The notes under the pieces: model-generated
What the model was told of the DNA's origin: nothing
The model's database searches: none
The model's input: the letters and a program-made list of their open reading frames with translations, nothing else
Program-made: the position numbers and the translations under genes
Source of the DNA: Bradyrhizobium sp. 138
GTDB lineage: Bacteria; Pseudomonadota; Alphaproteobacteria; Rhizobiales; Xanthobacteraceae
NCBI RefSeq assembly: GCF_023074075.1
Contig: NZ_JADPKT010000097.1
Coordinates: 18,898 to 82,897, forward strand
Direction: 5' to 3'
Length of the DNA: 64,000 nucleotides
Shown: positions 18,380 to 27,652 of the stretch, one piece after another
How the letters are laid out: each line of letters begins with the position of its first letter
How positions within the stretch are numbered: the stretch's first letter is position 1

Positions 18380-19513
18380 TCAGGATTCGTCGTCGTCCGA
18401 TTCGTCGTCGTCGCGATATTCGCCGCCGAGGGTCAGGCCCTCGATCGCTGTGGCGCCTTTCGACTTGATGACGCGGCGAAGCGGGACAGAGCTCTCGCTT
18501 CGCAAAGCCTCCATCAGCTGTTCCGAATGGGTGACAATCCAGATGTCGGCGCGGCGTGATGCCTTGGCGATCAGCCGGGCCAATGGCGCCAGCAGCGAGG
18601 GATGCAGGCTGGTCTCGGGTTCGTTCAGCGCGATGAACGGCGGAAGCCGATAGCCCATGAACACCGCGAGCAGACAAATGTATTTCAGCGTCCCATCGGA
18701 TAGTTCATGAGCCCTAAACGGCCGCGGCATATCCTCCAACTGCAGATCAAATTCGCACAAACCGCCTTCTTCCCATGCGCGGAGTTCAGCGCCCGGGAAT
18801 GCATCCTGGATTGCGTCCTGCAGGTCGGTGGCGTCTTCCCGAATGGTATAAAGCGTCGCCAGGGCCGCAGCCAAATCGCTGCCATCGGCACTGAGCGAAG
18901 GCGTCGTGATCGCCAGACACGGCTTTCTTGTCGGTGACGCCGGATCGGTGCGAAAGTCGTGATAGAACCGCCAGCCCAGCATTGCGTTTCTGATCAGATC
19001 GATTTCGGGGCATTCCCTGCCGTCGGAAAAGCCCGCAAGCGCAGTCTCGGACGGCAGCACCGCATCCTTGTGGCTGCTCCATGCGCCGCTCTCGCCGCGG
19101 ATGCTGACGAGCGAATTCTTGCGCTCCATCAGCAGAACCGTTCGCCTGCCTTCCGTTGCCTCGATACTTTCGGACTTGATCATCGGCTCGCCGGAGAACG
19201 CCGCCGCAAGCGGGGCGGGAAATCCGATCTCGATGGAATATTTGAGACGGTCGAACTTGGCCGACAACCGCAATCGCCCATCTTCGCCGCGCTTGCGCGT
19301 GCCGGACCAGCAGACTGAATTCAGTCCGCCTTCGTCGGCGATCGTGCGCGTGATCCGCCCGGTCGCCGCGTCGCGCAACAGCGACAAGGACTTGTAGAGA
19401 TTGGATTTGCCGACACCATTCTCGCCCACAAACACGGACAAGGGGTGGATTGGTATGGAGAGCCGACGGATGGAGCGATAGTTCGAGATCGAAATGTCGG
19501 TCGGACGCATCAC
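18380..19513 (-). CDS. Solitary AAA family ATPase (RecF/OLD-like ABC-ATPase fold)
   Basis: 377 residues. Walker A GENGVGKSN lies at 30-38, the signature-like LSDGT at about 270, Walker B FIALNEPE at about 291-298 and the switch histidine VTHS at about 326. This is the AAA_21/SMC-like head layout with a short middle region and no long coiled coil. The acidic C-terminus reads DDDESDDDES. No TOPRIM domain is fused and no partner nuclease or reverse transcriptase gene is adjacent, so it is not obviously part of an OLD/Gabija/retron-type defence system. Function unknown. Confidence 0.8.
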   Translation of the reverse strand: MMRPTDISISNYRSIRRLSIPIHPLSVFVGENGVGKSNLYKSLSLLRDAATGRITRTIADEGGLNSVCWSGTRKRGEDGRLRLSAKFDRLKYSIEIGFPAPLAAAFSGEPMIKSESIEATEGRRTVLLMERKNSLVSIRGESGAWSSHKDAVLPSETALAGFSDGRECPEIDLIRNAMLGWRFYHDFRTDPASPTRKPCLAITTPSLSADGSDLAAALATLYTIREDATDLQDAIQDAFPGAELRAWEEGGLCEFDLQLEDMPRPFRAHELSDGTLKYICLLAVFMGYRLPPFIALNEPETSLHPSLLAPLARLIAKASRRADIWIVTHSEQLMEALRSESSVPLRRVIKSKGATAIEGLTLGGEYRDDDESDDDES

Positions 19514-19677
19514 ATGCTTTCAATCGGCAGGCCATGTGCATTCGCGGTGCAGTGCGGAATACACATTCGCTCAATCCAGGGATGCAGTCTGGATCGGCAC
19601 TCGCGCGAAAGCAAGCCGAACGCCCGTTTGACGCGCCACTGGCATCAGCTCTCAAGCGATCAGGACCGATCCGGCGT

Positions 19678-22600
19678 TCAGTGGCCGGGCCTTGCCCGCG
19701 CCGGCGGCCCATACGCCTCGCCTTCGCTCGCCGCCTTCGGCTCCCGGTCTCCCGCCAGCACGCGCTGCACCGAGACGAAGAACACCGGCACCATCAAGAG
19801 CGCCAGGATCACCACCGCGATCATGCCGCCCATCACGACGCTGCCGAGCGCCTGCTGGCTGGCGCCGCCGGCGCCGTGGGCGATCGCCATCGGCAGCACG
19901 CCGCAGATGAAGGCAAGGCCAGTCATCAAAATGGGGCGGAAGCGCAGGCGGCAGGCCTCGATGGTGGCTTCCACCAGCGGCTTGCCCTCTTTTCGCAGAT
20001 CCTTGGCAAACTCGATGATCAGGATCGCGTCCTTGGCCGCAAGGCCGATGATCGTGATCAGGCCGACGGTGAAATAGACGTCGTTGGGCAGGCTCCGCAG
20101 CGTCGCTGCAGCGACCGCGCCGACGATGCCGAGCGGCACGGTGAGCAGCACCGCGAGCGGAATGGTCCAGCTCTCGTAGAGTGCGGCGAGACATAGGAAC
20201 ACCACGAACACCGACAGCGCCAGCAGGAACGGCGCCTGCGAGCCAGACAGCTTCTCCTGCAGCGATTGCCCGGTCCATTCATAGCCGAAGCCGCGCGGCA
20301 GCCTGCCGGCGAGCCGCTCCATCTCGGCGATGGCGTTGCCTGAGGTGAAGCCGGGCTTGGCTTCACCGGAGATGCGCACCGCCGGATAATAGTTGAAGCC
20401 GGCGATCTGCGTCGGCCCGCGCGCCCATTCCACCGTGGCGAAGGACGAGAACGGCACCAGCTGGCCGCGGCTGTTCTTGACGTTGTAGTTGAGGATGTCC
20501 TCGGTCCTCATGCGGTCGCGGGCGTCGGCCTGCACCACGACGCGCTGCATGCGGCCGCGGTTCGGGAAGTCGTTGATGTAGTTCGAGCCGAGATTGGTCG
20601 AGATCGTATTGTTGATGTCCTCGAAGGTGACGCCGAAGGCGCCGGCCTTCTCGCGGTCGATCATGAGATTGACCACGCCCGCCTCGGGCAGACCTTCGAT
20701 ATAGACCTTCTGCAGCACCGGGCTCGCATTGGCCTCCGCGATCAACTGGTCGGCCGCGCGCATCAATTGCTGATAGCCCTTCTGGCCGCGGTCCTGGAGG
20801 CGGAACGAGAAGCCCGAGGAGTTGCCGAGATTGTCGATCGGCGGCGGCTGCAGCGCCGAGATTTTTGCGTCGCGGATCGACGAGCCCAGATCGCGGTTCA
20901 CGTCGTTGACGATCGCTGAAGCGGAATCCTTCGGCCCGCGCTCCGACCAGTCCTTCAAGGTGATGAAGGCCTGCGCGGTGTTCATGCCCTGGCCGGAGAA
21001 GCTGAAGCCGGTCAGGAAGGTGACGTTGTCGACGCCCGGCCGTGCGGCAAGGTATTTTTCCACCTTCTCGATCACGGCCTCGGTGCGGGCATAGGACGAA
21101 TCCGACGGCGTCTGCACGTCGGTGGTGATGAAGCCCTGGTCGTCGACGGGCAGGAAGCCGCCGGGCAGGTTGACGAAGGCCCAGGACAGGCCGACCAGCA
21201 GCGCGGCATAGACCAGCATCAGGCGGCCGGTGCGGTTCAGCGAGAAGCCGACGGTGCGCGAATAGCGTTCCTTGACGCCTTCGAGCAGGCGGTTGAACCA
21301 GCCGAACACGCCCTTCTTCGCGTGACCGTGACCAGCCGCGACAGGCTTGAGCAGGGTTGCGCACAGCGCCGGCGTCAACGACAGCGCAAGGAAGGCGGAG
21401 AAGCCGATCGCGGCGACCATGGTCACCGAGAACTGGCGATAGATGATGCCGACCGAGCCCGGGAAGAATGCCATCGGCACGAACACGGCCATCAGCACCA
21501 GCGTGATGCCGATGATGGCGCCCGATATCTGCGACATCGCCTTGCGCGTCGCTTCTTTCGGCGGCAGGCCTTCCTCGGACATGATGCGCTCGACGTTCTC
21601 GACCACGACGATGGCGTCGTCGACGAGGATGCCGACCGCGAGCACCATGCCGAACATCGAGAGCATGTTGATGGAGTAGCCGGCGAGCAGAAGCGTGGTG
21701 CAGGCGCCCAGAAGCGCCACGGGCACCACGATGGTCGGGATGATGGTATAGCGGATGTTCTGGAGAAATAAGAACATCACCACGAACACCAGCACCACGG
21801 CTTCGACCAGCGTCGTCAGCACCTTCTTGATCGAGGCCTCGACCACGGGCGTGATGTTGTAGGGGATCTCGTAGGAGATGTTGGCCGGGAAGAAGCGCGA
21901 CAGCTCCTTCATCTTCTCTTCGACCGCGCTCGCGGTCGCCAGCGCGTTGCCGGTCGGCGACATCAGGACCGAGAGACCCGCGGTCGGCTTGCCGTCGAGC
22001 CGCGTGTTGAACTGGTAGCTGAGACCACCGACCTCGACGCGCGCGACGTCGCGCAAGCGCACGGTCGAACCGTCGGCATTGGCGCGCAGGATGATGGCAC
22101 CGAATTCATCCGGCGAAGAGAGCTGGCCTTTGACCAGCACCAGCGAGGAGGTGCGCTGGCTCGACGTCGACGGCTCGGCGCCGATGCTGCCCGAGGCGAC
22201 CTGCGCGTTCTGCGCGGCAATGGCCTTGTTGACGTCGTCCGCGGTCAGCCCATAGCCGACGAGCTTGGCCGGATCGACCCAGACGCGAAGTGAGCGCTCG
22301 GTCGAGTACAGCGTGGCGCGGCCGACGCCGGGAATGCGGCGGACCTCGCCTAGCACGTTGCGGATCATGAAGTCGCCGAGGCCGACCTCATCCAGGCTGC
22401 CGTCGGTCGAGTTCAGCGTGATGATCTGCAGCACCGCGCTGGAGGCTTCCTCGATCAGGATGCCCTGCTGCATCACCGCGCGCGGCAGGCGGGCCTCGAC
22501 GCGCTTGATGCGGTTCTGCACCTCGACCGAGGCGGCGCTGGTATCGGTGCCCGGCTGGAAGTTGGCGATGATCTCGACCTGGCCGAGCGAGTCGCTGGTC

Positions 22601-22839
22601 GATTCGAAGTTGAGGATGTTGGCGGCGCCGTTGAGTTCCTCCTCGATCAACCGCGTGACGCTGTTGTAGAGGTTTTCGGGCGAGGCGCCGGGATAGCTGG
22701 TCGAGATCGAGATCGAGGGCGGCGCGATGATCGGATATTGCGCGATCGGCAGCAGCGGCACGGCGATCGCGCCGATCAAGCAGATGAACAGCGCGACCAC
22801 CCAGGCGAAGATTGGCCTGTCGATGAAGAAGCTCGCCAT
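19678..22839 (-). CDS. RND multidrug efflux permease (AcrB/MexB family, HAE1)
   Basis: 1053 residues, full family length. The N-terminal FFIDRPIFAWVVALFICLIG is the first membrane helix, followed by a porter domain. The proton-relay aspartates lie in GILVDDAIVVVENVE (D407-D408), and a second half contains a second set of helices and GLAAKDAILIIEFAKD (about 955-970). It exports hydrophobic toxic compounds across the envelope with proton antiport. The adaptor gene ends 6 bases upstream. No outer-membrane channel gene is adjacent, so a TolC-like protein must come from elsewhere. Confidence 0.95.
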   Translation of the reverse strand: MASFFIDRPIFAWVVALFICLIGAIAVPLLPIAQYPIIAPPSISISTSYPGASPENLYNSVTRLIEEELNGAANILNFESTSDSLGQVEIIANFQPGTDTSAASVEVQNRIKRVEARLPRAVMQQGILIEEASSAVLQIITLNSTDGSLDEVGLGDFMIRNVLGEVRRIPGVGRATLYSTERSLRVWVDPAKLVGYGLTADDVNKAIAAQNAQVASGSIGAEPSTSSQRTSSLVLVKGQLSSPDEFGAIILRANADGSTVRLRDVARVEVGGLSYQFNTRLDGKPTAGLSVLMSPTGNALATASAVEEKMKELSRFFPANISYEIPYNITPVVEASIKKVLTTLVEAVVLVFVVMFLFLQNIRYTIIPTIVVPVALLGACTTLLLAGYSINMLSMFGMVLAVGILVDDAIVVVENVERIMSEEGLPPKEATRKAMSQISGAIIGITLVLMAVFVPMAFFPGSVGIIYRQFSVTMVAAIGFSAFLALSLTPALCATLLKPVAAGHGHAKKGVFGWFNRLLEGVKERYSRTVGFSLNRTGRLMLVYAALLVGLSWAFVNLPGGFLPVDDQGFITTDVQTPSDSSYARTEAVIEKVEKYLAARPGVDNVTFLTGFSFSGQGMNTAQAFITLKDWSERGPKDSASAIVNDVNRDLGSSIRDAKISALQPPPIDNLGNSSGFSFRLQDRGQKGYQQLMRAADQLIAEANASPVLQKVYIEGLPEAGVVNLMIDREKAGAFGVTFEDINNTISTNLGSNYINDFPNRGRMQRVVVQADARDRMRTEDILNYNVKNSRGQLVPFSSFATVEWARGPTQIAGFNYYPAVRISGEAKPGFTSGNAIAEMERLAGRLPRGFGYEWTGQSLQEKLSGSQAPFLLALSVFVVFLCLAALYESWTIPLAVLLTVPLGIVGAVAAATLRSLPNDVYFTVGLITIIGLAAKDAILIIEFAKDLRKEGKPLVEATIEACRLRFRPILMTGLAFICGVLPMAIAHGAGGASQQALGSVVMGGMIAVVILALLMVPVFFVSVQRVLAGDREPKAASEGEAYGPPARARPGH

Positions 22840-22845
22840 AGCGCG

Positions 22846-24039
22846 TTACCGCGTGAGCTTCTGCGCGTGCCGGTTGTCGGCGGTCGCGTCCGCTTCCGAC
22901 CAGGATTGCGGCTTGACCTTGTCGCCGGCCGCGAACTTCTGGAACCCTTCGACCACGACCTTGTCGCCGGCCTTCAGGCCCTCAGTGATGAACCAGACTC
23001 CGTCCTGCACAGACCCGGTTCGCACCGCCTGCACCGCGATGTGGTTGTCATCCTTGACGACGAACACCTCGCTGCCGCCACCGCCATTGCGCTGGATCGC
23101 CTGCTGCGGCACCGCGATCGCATCGGAATCGAGACCCTGGTCGATGCGGACGCGGACATACATGCCCGGCAGCAATTCGCGCTTGGGATTGGGGAACTCG
23201 CCGCGCAGCGTCACCTGCCCGGTGTGGGCGTCGACCTTGGCATCGGAGAACAGCAGCTTGCCGTCGAGCGAATAGATGGTGTTGTCGTCGAGCACCAGGC
23301 GCACCTTGGCGGCATCGGGGGCGATGCGCTCGAGGTCGCCAGTCTCGAAGGCGCGGCGGAGCTGGTTGAGTTCGGTCACCGACTGGGTGAAGTCGGCATA
23401 GATCGGATCGAGCTGCTGGATGGTGGCGAGATTGGTCTCGTTCTGCACCGCGAGGGCGCCCTCGCTGACAAGGGCCGCACCGACCACGCCGTCGATCGGC
23501 GCGCGCACGGTGGCATAGTCGAGATTGAGTCTTGCCCGCGAGAGGTCGGCCTTGCGACCCTCGACCTCGGCATGGGCCTGGCGCTCGGCCGCAATCGCCT
23601 TCTCGTTCTCGGCTTCCGGCGCGGCGCGATCCTTGGTGAGGGTGGCGATGCGGTGCGCCTGCTGCTTCGCCTGCATCAACGCGGCCTCCGCCTTGGCGAG
23701 CGCAGCTTCGTTTGCCATCACCTCGACCTCGAACGGACGCGGATCGATGCGGTAGAGCGGATCGCCCGCCTTCACCTCGCTGCCCTGGCGGAACAGACGC
23801 TCGACCACGATGCCGGAGATGCGCGGCCGCACCTCCGAGACCCGCGTCGGCGCGATACGGCCCGGCAACTCGCGCACCACGGCCCGTGACTGCGGTTTGA
23901 CGATCACGATGCTGACGTCAGGGTGAGCCGGCGGAGCGGCGGACACGGCGGAGCTGGATTCGTCACAGCCCGCGAGCAGCGGCGCCAAGGCCGCGAGCAT
24001 CATTGCAACGCATGCCGATCGCGCACGAAGTCCTGACAT
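22846..24039 (-). CDS. RND efflux periplasmic adaptor lipoprotein (AcrA/MexA family)
   Basis: 397 residues from the ATG at 24039. The signal peptide has lipobox LLAGC with the acylated cysteine at residue 25. A barrel-sandwich/lipoyl domain (RPRISGIVVERLFRQGSEVK), an alpha-helical hairpin (about 100-165), a beta-barrel and a membrane-proximal domain follow in the normal order. It couples the downstream permease to an outer-membrane channel. No TetR regulator is present in the 233-base spacer to the divergent side; that spacer shows nothing recognisable. Confidence 0.93.
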   Translation of the reverse strand: MSGLRARSACVAMMLAALAPLLAGCDESSSAVSAAPPAHPDVSIVIVKPQSRAVVRELPGRIAPTRVSEVRPRISGIVVERLFRQGSEVKAGDPLYRIDPRPFEVEVMANEAALAKAEAALMQAKQQAHRIATLTKDRAAPEAENEKAIAAERQAHAEVEGRKADLSRARLNLDYATVRAPIDGVVGAALVSEGALAVQNETNLATIQQLDPIYADFTQSVTELNQLRRAFETGDLERIAPDAAKVRLVLDDNTIYSLDGKLLFSDAKVDAHTGQVTLRGEFPNPKRELLPGMYVRVRIDQGLDSDAIAVPQQAIQRNGGGGSEVFVVKDDNHIAVQAVRTGSVQDGVWFITEGLKAGDKVVVEGFQKFAAGDKVKPQSWSEADATADNRHAQKLTR

Positions 24040-24272
24040 GAAGTGGGGTGCCCCGATATTGTTGAAACTGATCACGCTCCGCGCGTGGCCCGTTCTGGGC
24101 CGTTTCGCACGCGGCTGATGCCGCCAAAATAGAGCGCACCTGCTGCGATGCAACGCATGGCACAGGCGGCTCATTGTCACATAACGTATCGTACTGAGTT
24201 TAGACGGCTTTTGCCGTGTCACTTGATCGTGAGTTTGGCTCCATCGCCGCGTGCTGCGACGGAACAGCGCAA

Positions 24273-25292
24273 TTACTCGGCGGCCTTCATTCGATAGTGG
24301 CTAACGCCCCATTCGGTTCCGTCTGCGTAGCCGAACAGGCCCGAGGTCGCGAGCAAGAACCAGCGCCAGCGCCGCAGCCAAAGTGCGGTCTCCTCGCCAT
24401 AGACCTTGCGCAACGATCCCTCAATGGTGTCGCGATGCATATCGAAATTGGCGAGCCAGTCGTTCGCGGTGCGCTGATAATGCGTGCCGCTCCAGCACCA
24501 TTCCTTCTCGACCGTGAAGATGTCGTCGAATTGCCTGACGAGGTGATGGCTCGGCATCAGCCCGCTCGTGAAGACGTGCTGCGCGATCCAGTCGTCGCGA
24601 TCGAGCCGGTCGAACAGCTGCGAGCCGGAGCGATGGGTGACGATTTGCATGAAGAAGCGCCCCTCGGGCGCGAGCCATGACCGCACGCGCGTCATCAGCT
24701 TGCGCCAGTTCATCATCCGCTCGAACATCTCGACCGAGACGATGCGGTCGAATTGACCGTCGGGCGCGAACACGTTCATGTCCGCCGTGACCACGCGAAG
24801 GTTCAGCAAGCCGCGCCGCTGCGCCTGCTCCTCGACATGGGCGCGCTGCGCCTGCGAGGTCGACACCGCCGTCACCTTGGCGCGCGGAAACTGCCGCGCC
24901 ATCCACAGCGACAGCGAGCCCCAGCCGCAGCCGAGCTCGAGGATGGTCTGGCCGTCGGCGAGACCGGCATGCTCAACCGTCTGGCGCAGCGCCTCCTCCT
25001 CCGCCTCCTGCAAGGTGGTCGCATCGGTCTTGTAGAAGCAGCAGGAACATTTGCGGCTGGGGCCGAGCATTTCAGCGAAGAACGAAGCGGGCACTTCGCC
25101 ACCCCCGGCCTCGGCATCCTCGGCGATCGGCCGCAGCATCATCCGACCGGCGAAAGCGGCATCCGTGGCCGCGTCATGTGCGGCGAGGCGGGTTGAGGTG
25201 CGAGAGCACAGGCGCTGGATTGCGGCGCGGATCACGACGTCCGGCAGCGGCACGCGTTCGGCAGTCCCGATGATCGCGGAAACGACGCTCAT
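24273..25292 (-). CDS. Cyclopropane-fatty-acyl-phospholipid synthase family methyltransferase
   Basis: 339 residues from the ATG at 25292. The SAM-binding motif ILELGCGWGSLSLW lies at about 117-130, and CFA-family blocks follow (EMFERMMNW, GRFFMQIVTH, VFTSGLMPSH). An unusual cysteine cluster KCSCCFY (81-87) sits in the region where CFA synthases carry a conserved YS(C)aYF segment. It probably modifies unsaturated acyl chains of phospholipids or a related lipid. It stands alone, divergent from the ExbB-like gene. Confidence 0.85.
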   Translation of the reverse strand: MSVVSAIIGTAERVPLPDVVIRAAIQRLCSRTSTRLAAHDAATDAAFAGRMMLRPIAEDAEAGGGEVPASFFAEMLGPSRKCSCCFYKTDATTLQEAEEEALRQTVEHAGLADGQTILELGCGWGSLSLWMARQFPRAKVTAVSTSQAQRAHVEEQAQRRGLLNLRVVTADMNVFAPDGQFDRIVSVEMFERMMNWRKLMTRVRSWLAPEGRFFMQIVTHRSGSQLFDRLDRDDWIAQHVFTSGLMPSHHLVRQFDDIFTVEKEWCWSGTHYQRTANDWLANFDMHRDTIEGSLRKVYGEETALWLRRWRWFLLATSGLFGYADGTEWGVSHYRMKAAE

Positions 25293-25447
25293 GCGCCCCC
25301 CGAAGGCGAGCTTCTGCAGATACCTGGCTATCAAAGCGCCGCTTCCGGTCCGGGTTCCCCGAGCTGTCCCCGAAATCGGCGCATCCGGCGCTTTTTTTGA
25401 GCTGGCGCTGTGCCATAGTGCGCGCCGCAAGCAAGCTTTCGTAATGG

Positions 25448-26476
25448 ATGATACCGGCCATGCCGCCTGGCACTTCCCGCTCCACCATGGATATCGAGTA
25501 CACCAAACTATCCTCGCCCAGCGTCTTCCTGGTGCGGATGCTGGTCTTCCTGGTGCTGTGCACGCTGGTCAGCGTGGTGCTCTACAAGCAGATCATCCAG
25601 GCCTTCTTCGCCAATCCCGGGCTCAATGCCCTGATCGGGGCGGTGCTTTTCATCGGCATCATCCTGGCCTTCCGCCAGGTCATCCGGCTCTATCCTGAGG
25701 TGTCCTGGGTCAACAATTTCCGCATCGCCGATCCCGGCCTGGCGCCGGCCCGGCACCCGAAACTGCTGGCGCCGATGGCGGCGATCCTCGGCGGCGAGCG
25801 CTCCGGGCGGATGTCGATCACCCAGACCACCATGCGGCACCTGCTCGATTCGATCGCGACCCGTCTGGATGAAGCCCGCGATATCTCGCGCTACATGACC
25901 GGCCTCTTGGTCTTCCTCGGCCTGCTCGGCACCTTCTGGGGCCTGATCGAGACGGTCGGCTCGGTCGGCAAAGTGATCGACGGGCTCAAGGTCGGCGGCG
26001 ATTCCGGCGCATTGTTCGACACGCTGAAGGAGGGCCTTGCCGCCCCGCTCGGCGGCATGGGCATCTCGTTCTCGAGCTCCCTGTTCGGCCTCGCCGGCTC
26101 GCTGATCCTCGGCTTTCTCGATTTGCAATCGAGCCAGGCGCAAAACCGCTTCTACACCGACCTCGAAGACTGGCTCGCCACCACGGTGCGGGAGTATGGC
26201 AGCGGCGACGTCGCGGTCTCTTCCGGCGGCGGCGCCGTCGCCAGCGGCGAGCTGCAGGCCGCGGTCGAACGCCTGCGCTCCGTGCTCGAGGAAGGCGGCA
26301 CCAGCCGCGGCACCACGGCGGCGATGGCGAGCCTTGCCGAAGCAATCCAGGCGCTGGTTTCGCACATGCGCACCGAGCAGCAGATGATCCGCGAATGGGC
26401 CGACGGCCAGGGCGAGCAGAACCGCGAGATCCGGCGCCTCTTGGAGCGCATCGCCCGCCAGCCGGAAAAGAGTTGA
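25448..26476 (+). CDS. MotA/TolQ/ExbB-family proton-channel protein
   Basis: 342 residues from 25448; starts at 25460 and 25488 are also possible. Hydrophobic segments lie at about 27-46, 57-75 and 152-170, with another at about 205-222. The MotA/ExbB core TGLLVFLGLLGTFWGLIETV and FSSSLFGLAGSLILGFLDLQ is clear. The C-terminal third is a long charged helix ending EIRRLLERIARQ. Paired with the OmpA/MotB-like protein 150 bases downstream, it should form an inner-membrane ion-driven stator. The partner has an OmpA domain, so peptidoglycan anchoring is more likely than TonB-type energy transfer. Confidence 0.88.
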   Translation: MIPAMPPGTSRSTMDIEYTKLSSPSVFLVRMLVFLVLCTLVSVVLYKQIIQAFFANPGLNALIGAVLFIGIILAFRQVIRLYPEVSWVNNFRIADPGLAPARHPKLLAPMAAILGGERSGRMSITQTTMRHLLDSIATRLDEARDISRYMTGLLVFLGLLGTFWGLIETVGSVGKVIDGLKVGGDSGALFDTLKEGLAAPLGGMGISFSSSLFGLAGSLILGFLDLQSSQAQNRFYTDLEDWLATTVREYGSGDVAVSSGGGAVASGELQAAVERLRSVLEEGGTSRGTTAAMASLAEAIQALVSHMRTEQQMIREWADGQGEQNREIRRLLERIARQPEKS

Positions 26477-26483
26477 GACGGTG

Positions 26484-26607
26484 TCGTGCCCCGGACGCGA
26501 CGCAGCATGAAATGATGCGTCGCTGAGCCGGGGCCCAGCATCAGGGACAATATGGGTCCCGGCTCAGCGGAGCAGCGTGGCACGCTGCACCGCGTCCGGG
26601 ACACGAG
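26484..26607. repeat. GTCCCGGACGCG palindromic repeat, copy 2 (inside the ExbB/OmpA pair)
   Basis: Runs from CGTGCCCCGGACGCGACGCA through GCTGAGCCGGGGCCCAGCAT and GGGTCCCGGCTCAGCGGAGC to CACCGCGTCCGGGACACGAG. Arms at the two ends and in the middle are mutually complementary, so the transcript would fold into one or two long hairpins. It fills the spacer between two genes expected to be co-transcribed. Confidence 0.8.
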
Positions 26608-26623
26608 TGTGGAGATCGACGAC

Positions 26624-27652
26624 ATGGCTCTAGCGCGCGGCCGCCGCAGCGACGGCGCCTTCAACTACTGGCCCGGCTTCGTCGACGCGCTGTCGACGCT
26701 GGTGCTGTCGATCGTGTTCCTGCTGTCGGTGTTCCTGGTGGTGCAGTTCTTCCTGTCGCAGGAGGTCACCGGCAAGGACAAGGCGCTGGAGCAGCTCAAC
26801 GCCAAGATCGCGCAGCTCAACGAGCTGTTGTCGCTGGAAAAGCTCGGCAAGCTCACGCTCGACGACCAGGTCTCGCAACTGAAGGCCGGCCTCGCCTCGG
26901 CCGAGACCGAGCGCGACCGCATCAAGGGCCTCTATGACGGCTTGGCTGCCGCCGGCAACGACGCGCAAGGCAAGTCCTCCGAGCTCGGCAAGGCGCTGGA
27001 TTCGGAGAAGGCGGTCTCGGCGCGGGCGCTGGCGCAGATCGAGGTGCTGAACCAGCAGATCAGCGCTTTGCGCCGGCAACTGGCCGCGCTGGAGGAGGCG
27101 CTCGACGCCAGCGAGAAGCGCGACAAGGAATCGCAGAACCGGATCGCCGATCTCGGCTCCCGCCTCAACGTCGCACTGGCGCAGCGCGTGCAGGAATTGT
27201 CGCGCTACCGCTCGGAGTTCTTCGGCCGGCTGCGCACCATCCTCGGCAACCGGCCCGACATCCGCATCGTCGGCGACCGCTTCGTGTTCCAGTCCGAAGT
27301 GTTCTTCGATACCGGCCAGGCGACGCTCCTGCCGGAGGGCCGCGCCGAGCTCGACACCTTAGCGACCGCGCTGATCGAGCTCGACAAGAAGATCCCGAGC
27401 GAGATTCCCTGGGTGCTGCGGGTCGACGGCCATACCGATCTGCGCCCGGTGAGCGGTGCGAACTTTAGGTCGAACTGGGACCTGTCCGCGGCGCGCTCGA
27501 TCTCGGTGGTGCAATATCTGATCTCGCTCGGCGTGCCTGCCCAGCGCCTCGTCGCCGCCGGCTTCGGCGAATTCCAGCCGCTCGATCCCGGCAACACGGA
27601 AGAAGCCTACAAGCGCAACCGCCGCATCGAGCTGAAGCTGACGGAGCGGTAG
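26624..27652 (+). CDS. MotB/OmpA-like peptidoglycan-binding protein with long coiled coil
   Basis: 342 residues from the ATG at 26624. A single N-terminal helix (about 22-45) is preceded by WPGFVDALSTL, whose D21 aligns with the proton-carrying aspartate of MotB/ExbD-type stators. About residues 50-195 are continuous coiled coil. The C-terminal OmpA domain contains FFDTGQATLLPEG (about 228), RVDGHTDLRPV (about 266) and NRRIELKL at the end. With the ExbB-like protein it forms an envelope motor/stator-type complex whose role is unknown. The stop TAG shares its last base with the GTG of the next gene. Confidence 0.88.
   Translation: MALARGRRSDGAFNYWPGFVDALSTLVLSIVFLLSVFLVVQFFLSQEVTGKDKALEQLNAKIAQLNELLSLEKLGKLTLDDQVSQLKAGLASAETERDRIKGLYDGLAAAGNDAQGKSSELGKALDSEKAVSARALAQIEVLNQQISALRRQLAALEEALDASEKRDKESQNRIADLGSRLNVALAQRVQELSRYRSEFFGRLRTILGNRPDIRIVGDRFVFQSEVFFDTGQATLLPEGRAELDTLATALIELDKKIPSEIPWVLRVDGHTDLRPVSGANFRSNWDLSAARSISVVQYLISLGVPAQRLVAAGFGEFQPLDPGNTEEAYKRNRRIELKLTER

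Noticed and set aside
18380..19513. Possible Gabija/OLD/retron defence gene
   Set aside because: There is no TOPRIM domain, no UvrD-like helicase, no reverse transcriptase and no mobile context around the ATPase.
25448..27652. Possible Zorya-type defence system (ZorA/ZorB-like pair)
   Set aside because: The pair has stator features but no ZorC, ZorD or ZorE effector gene is nearby, and the surroundings are housekeeping genes.
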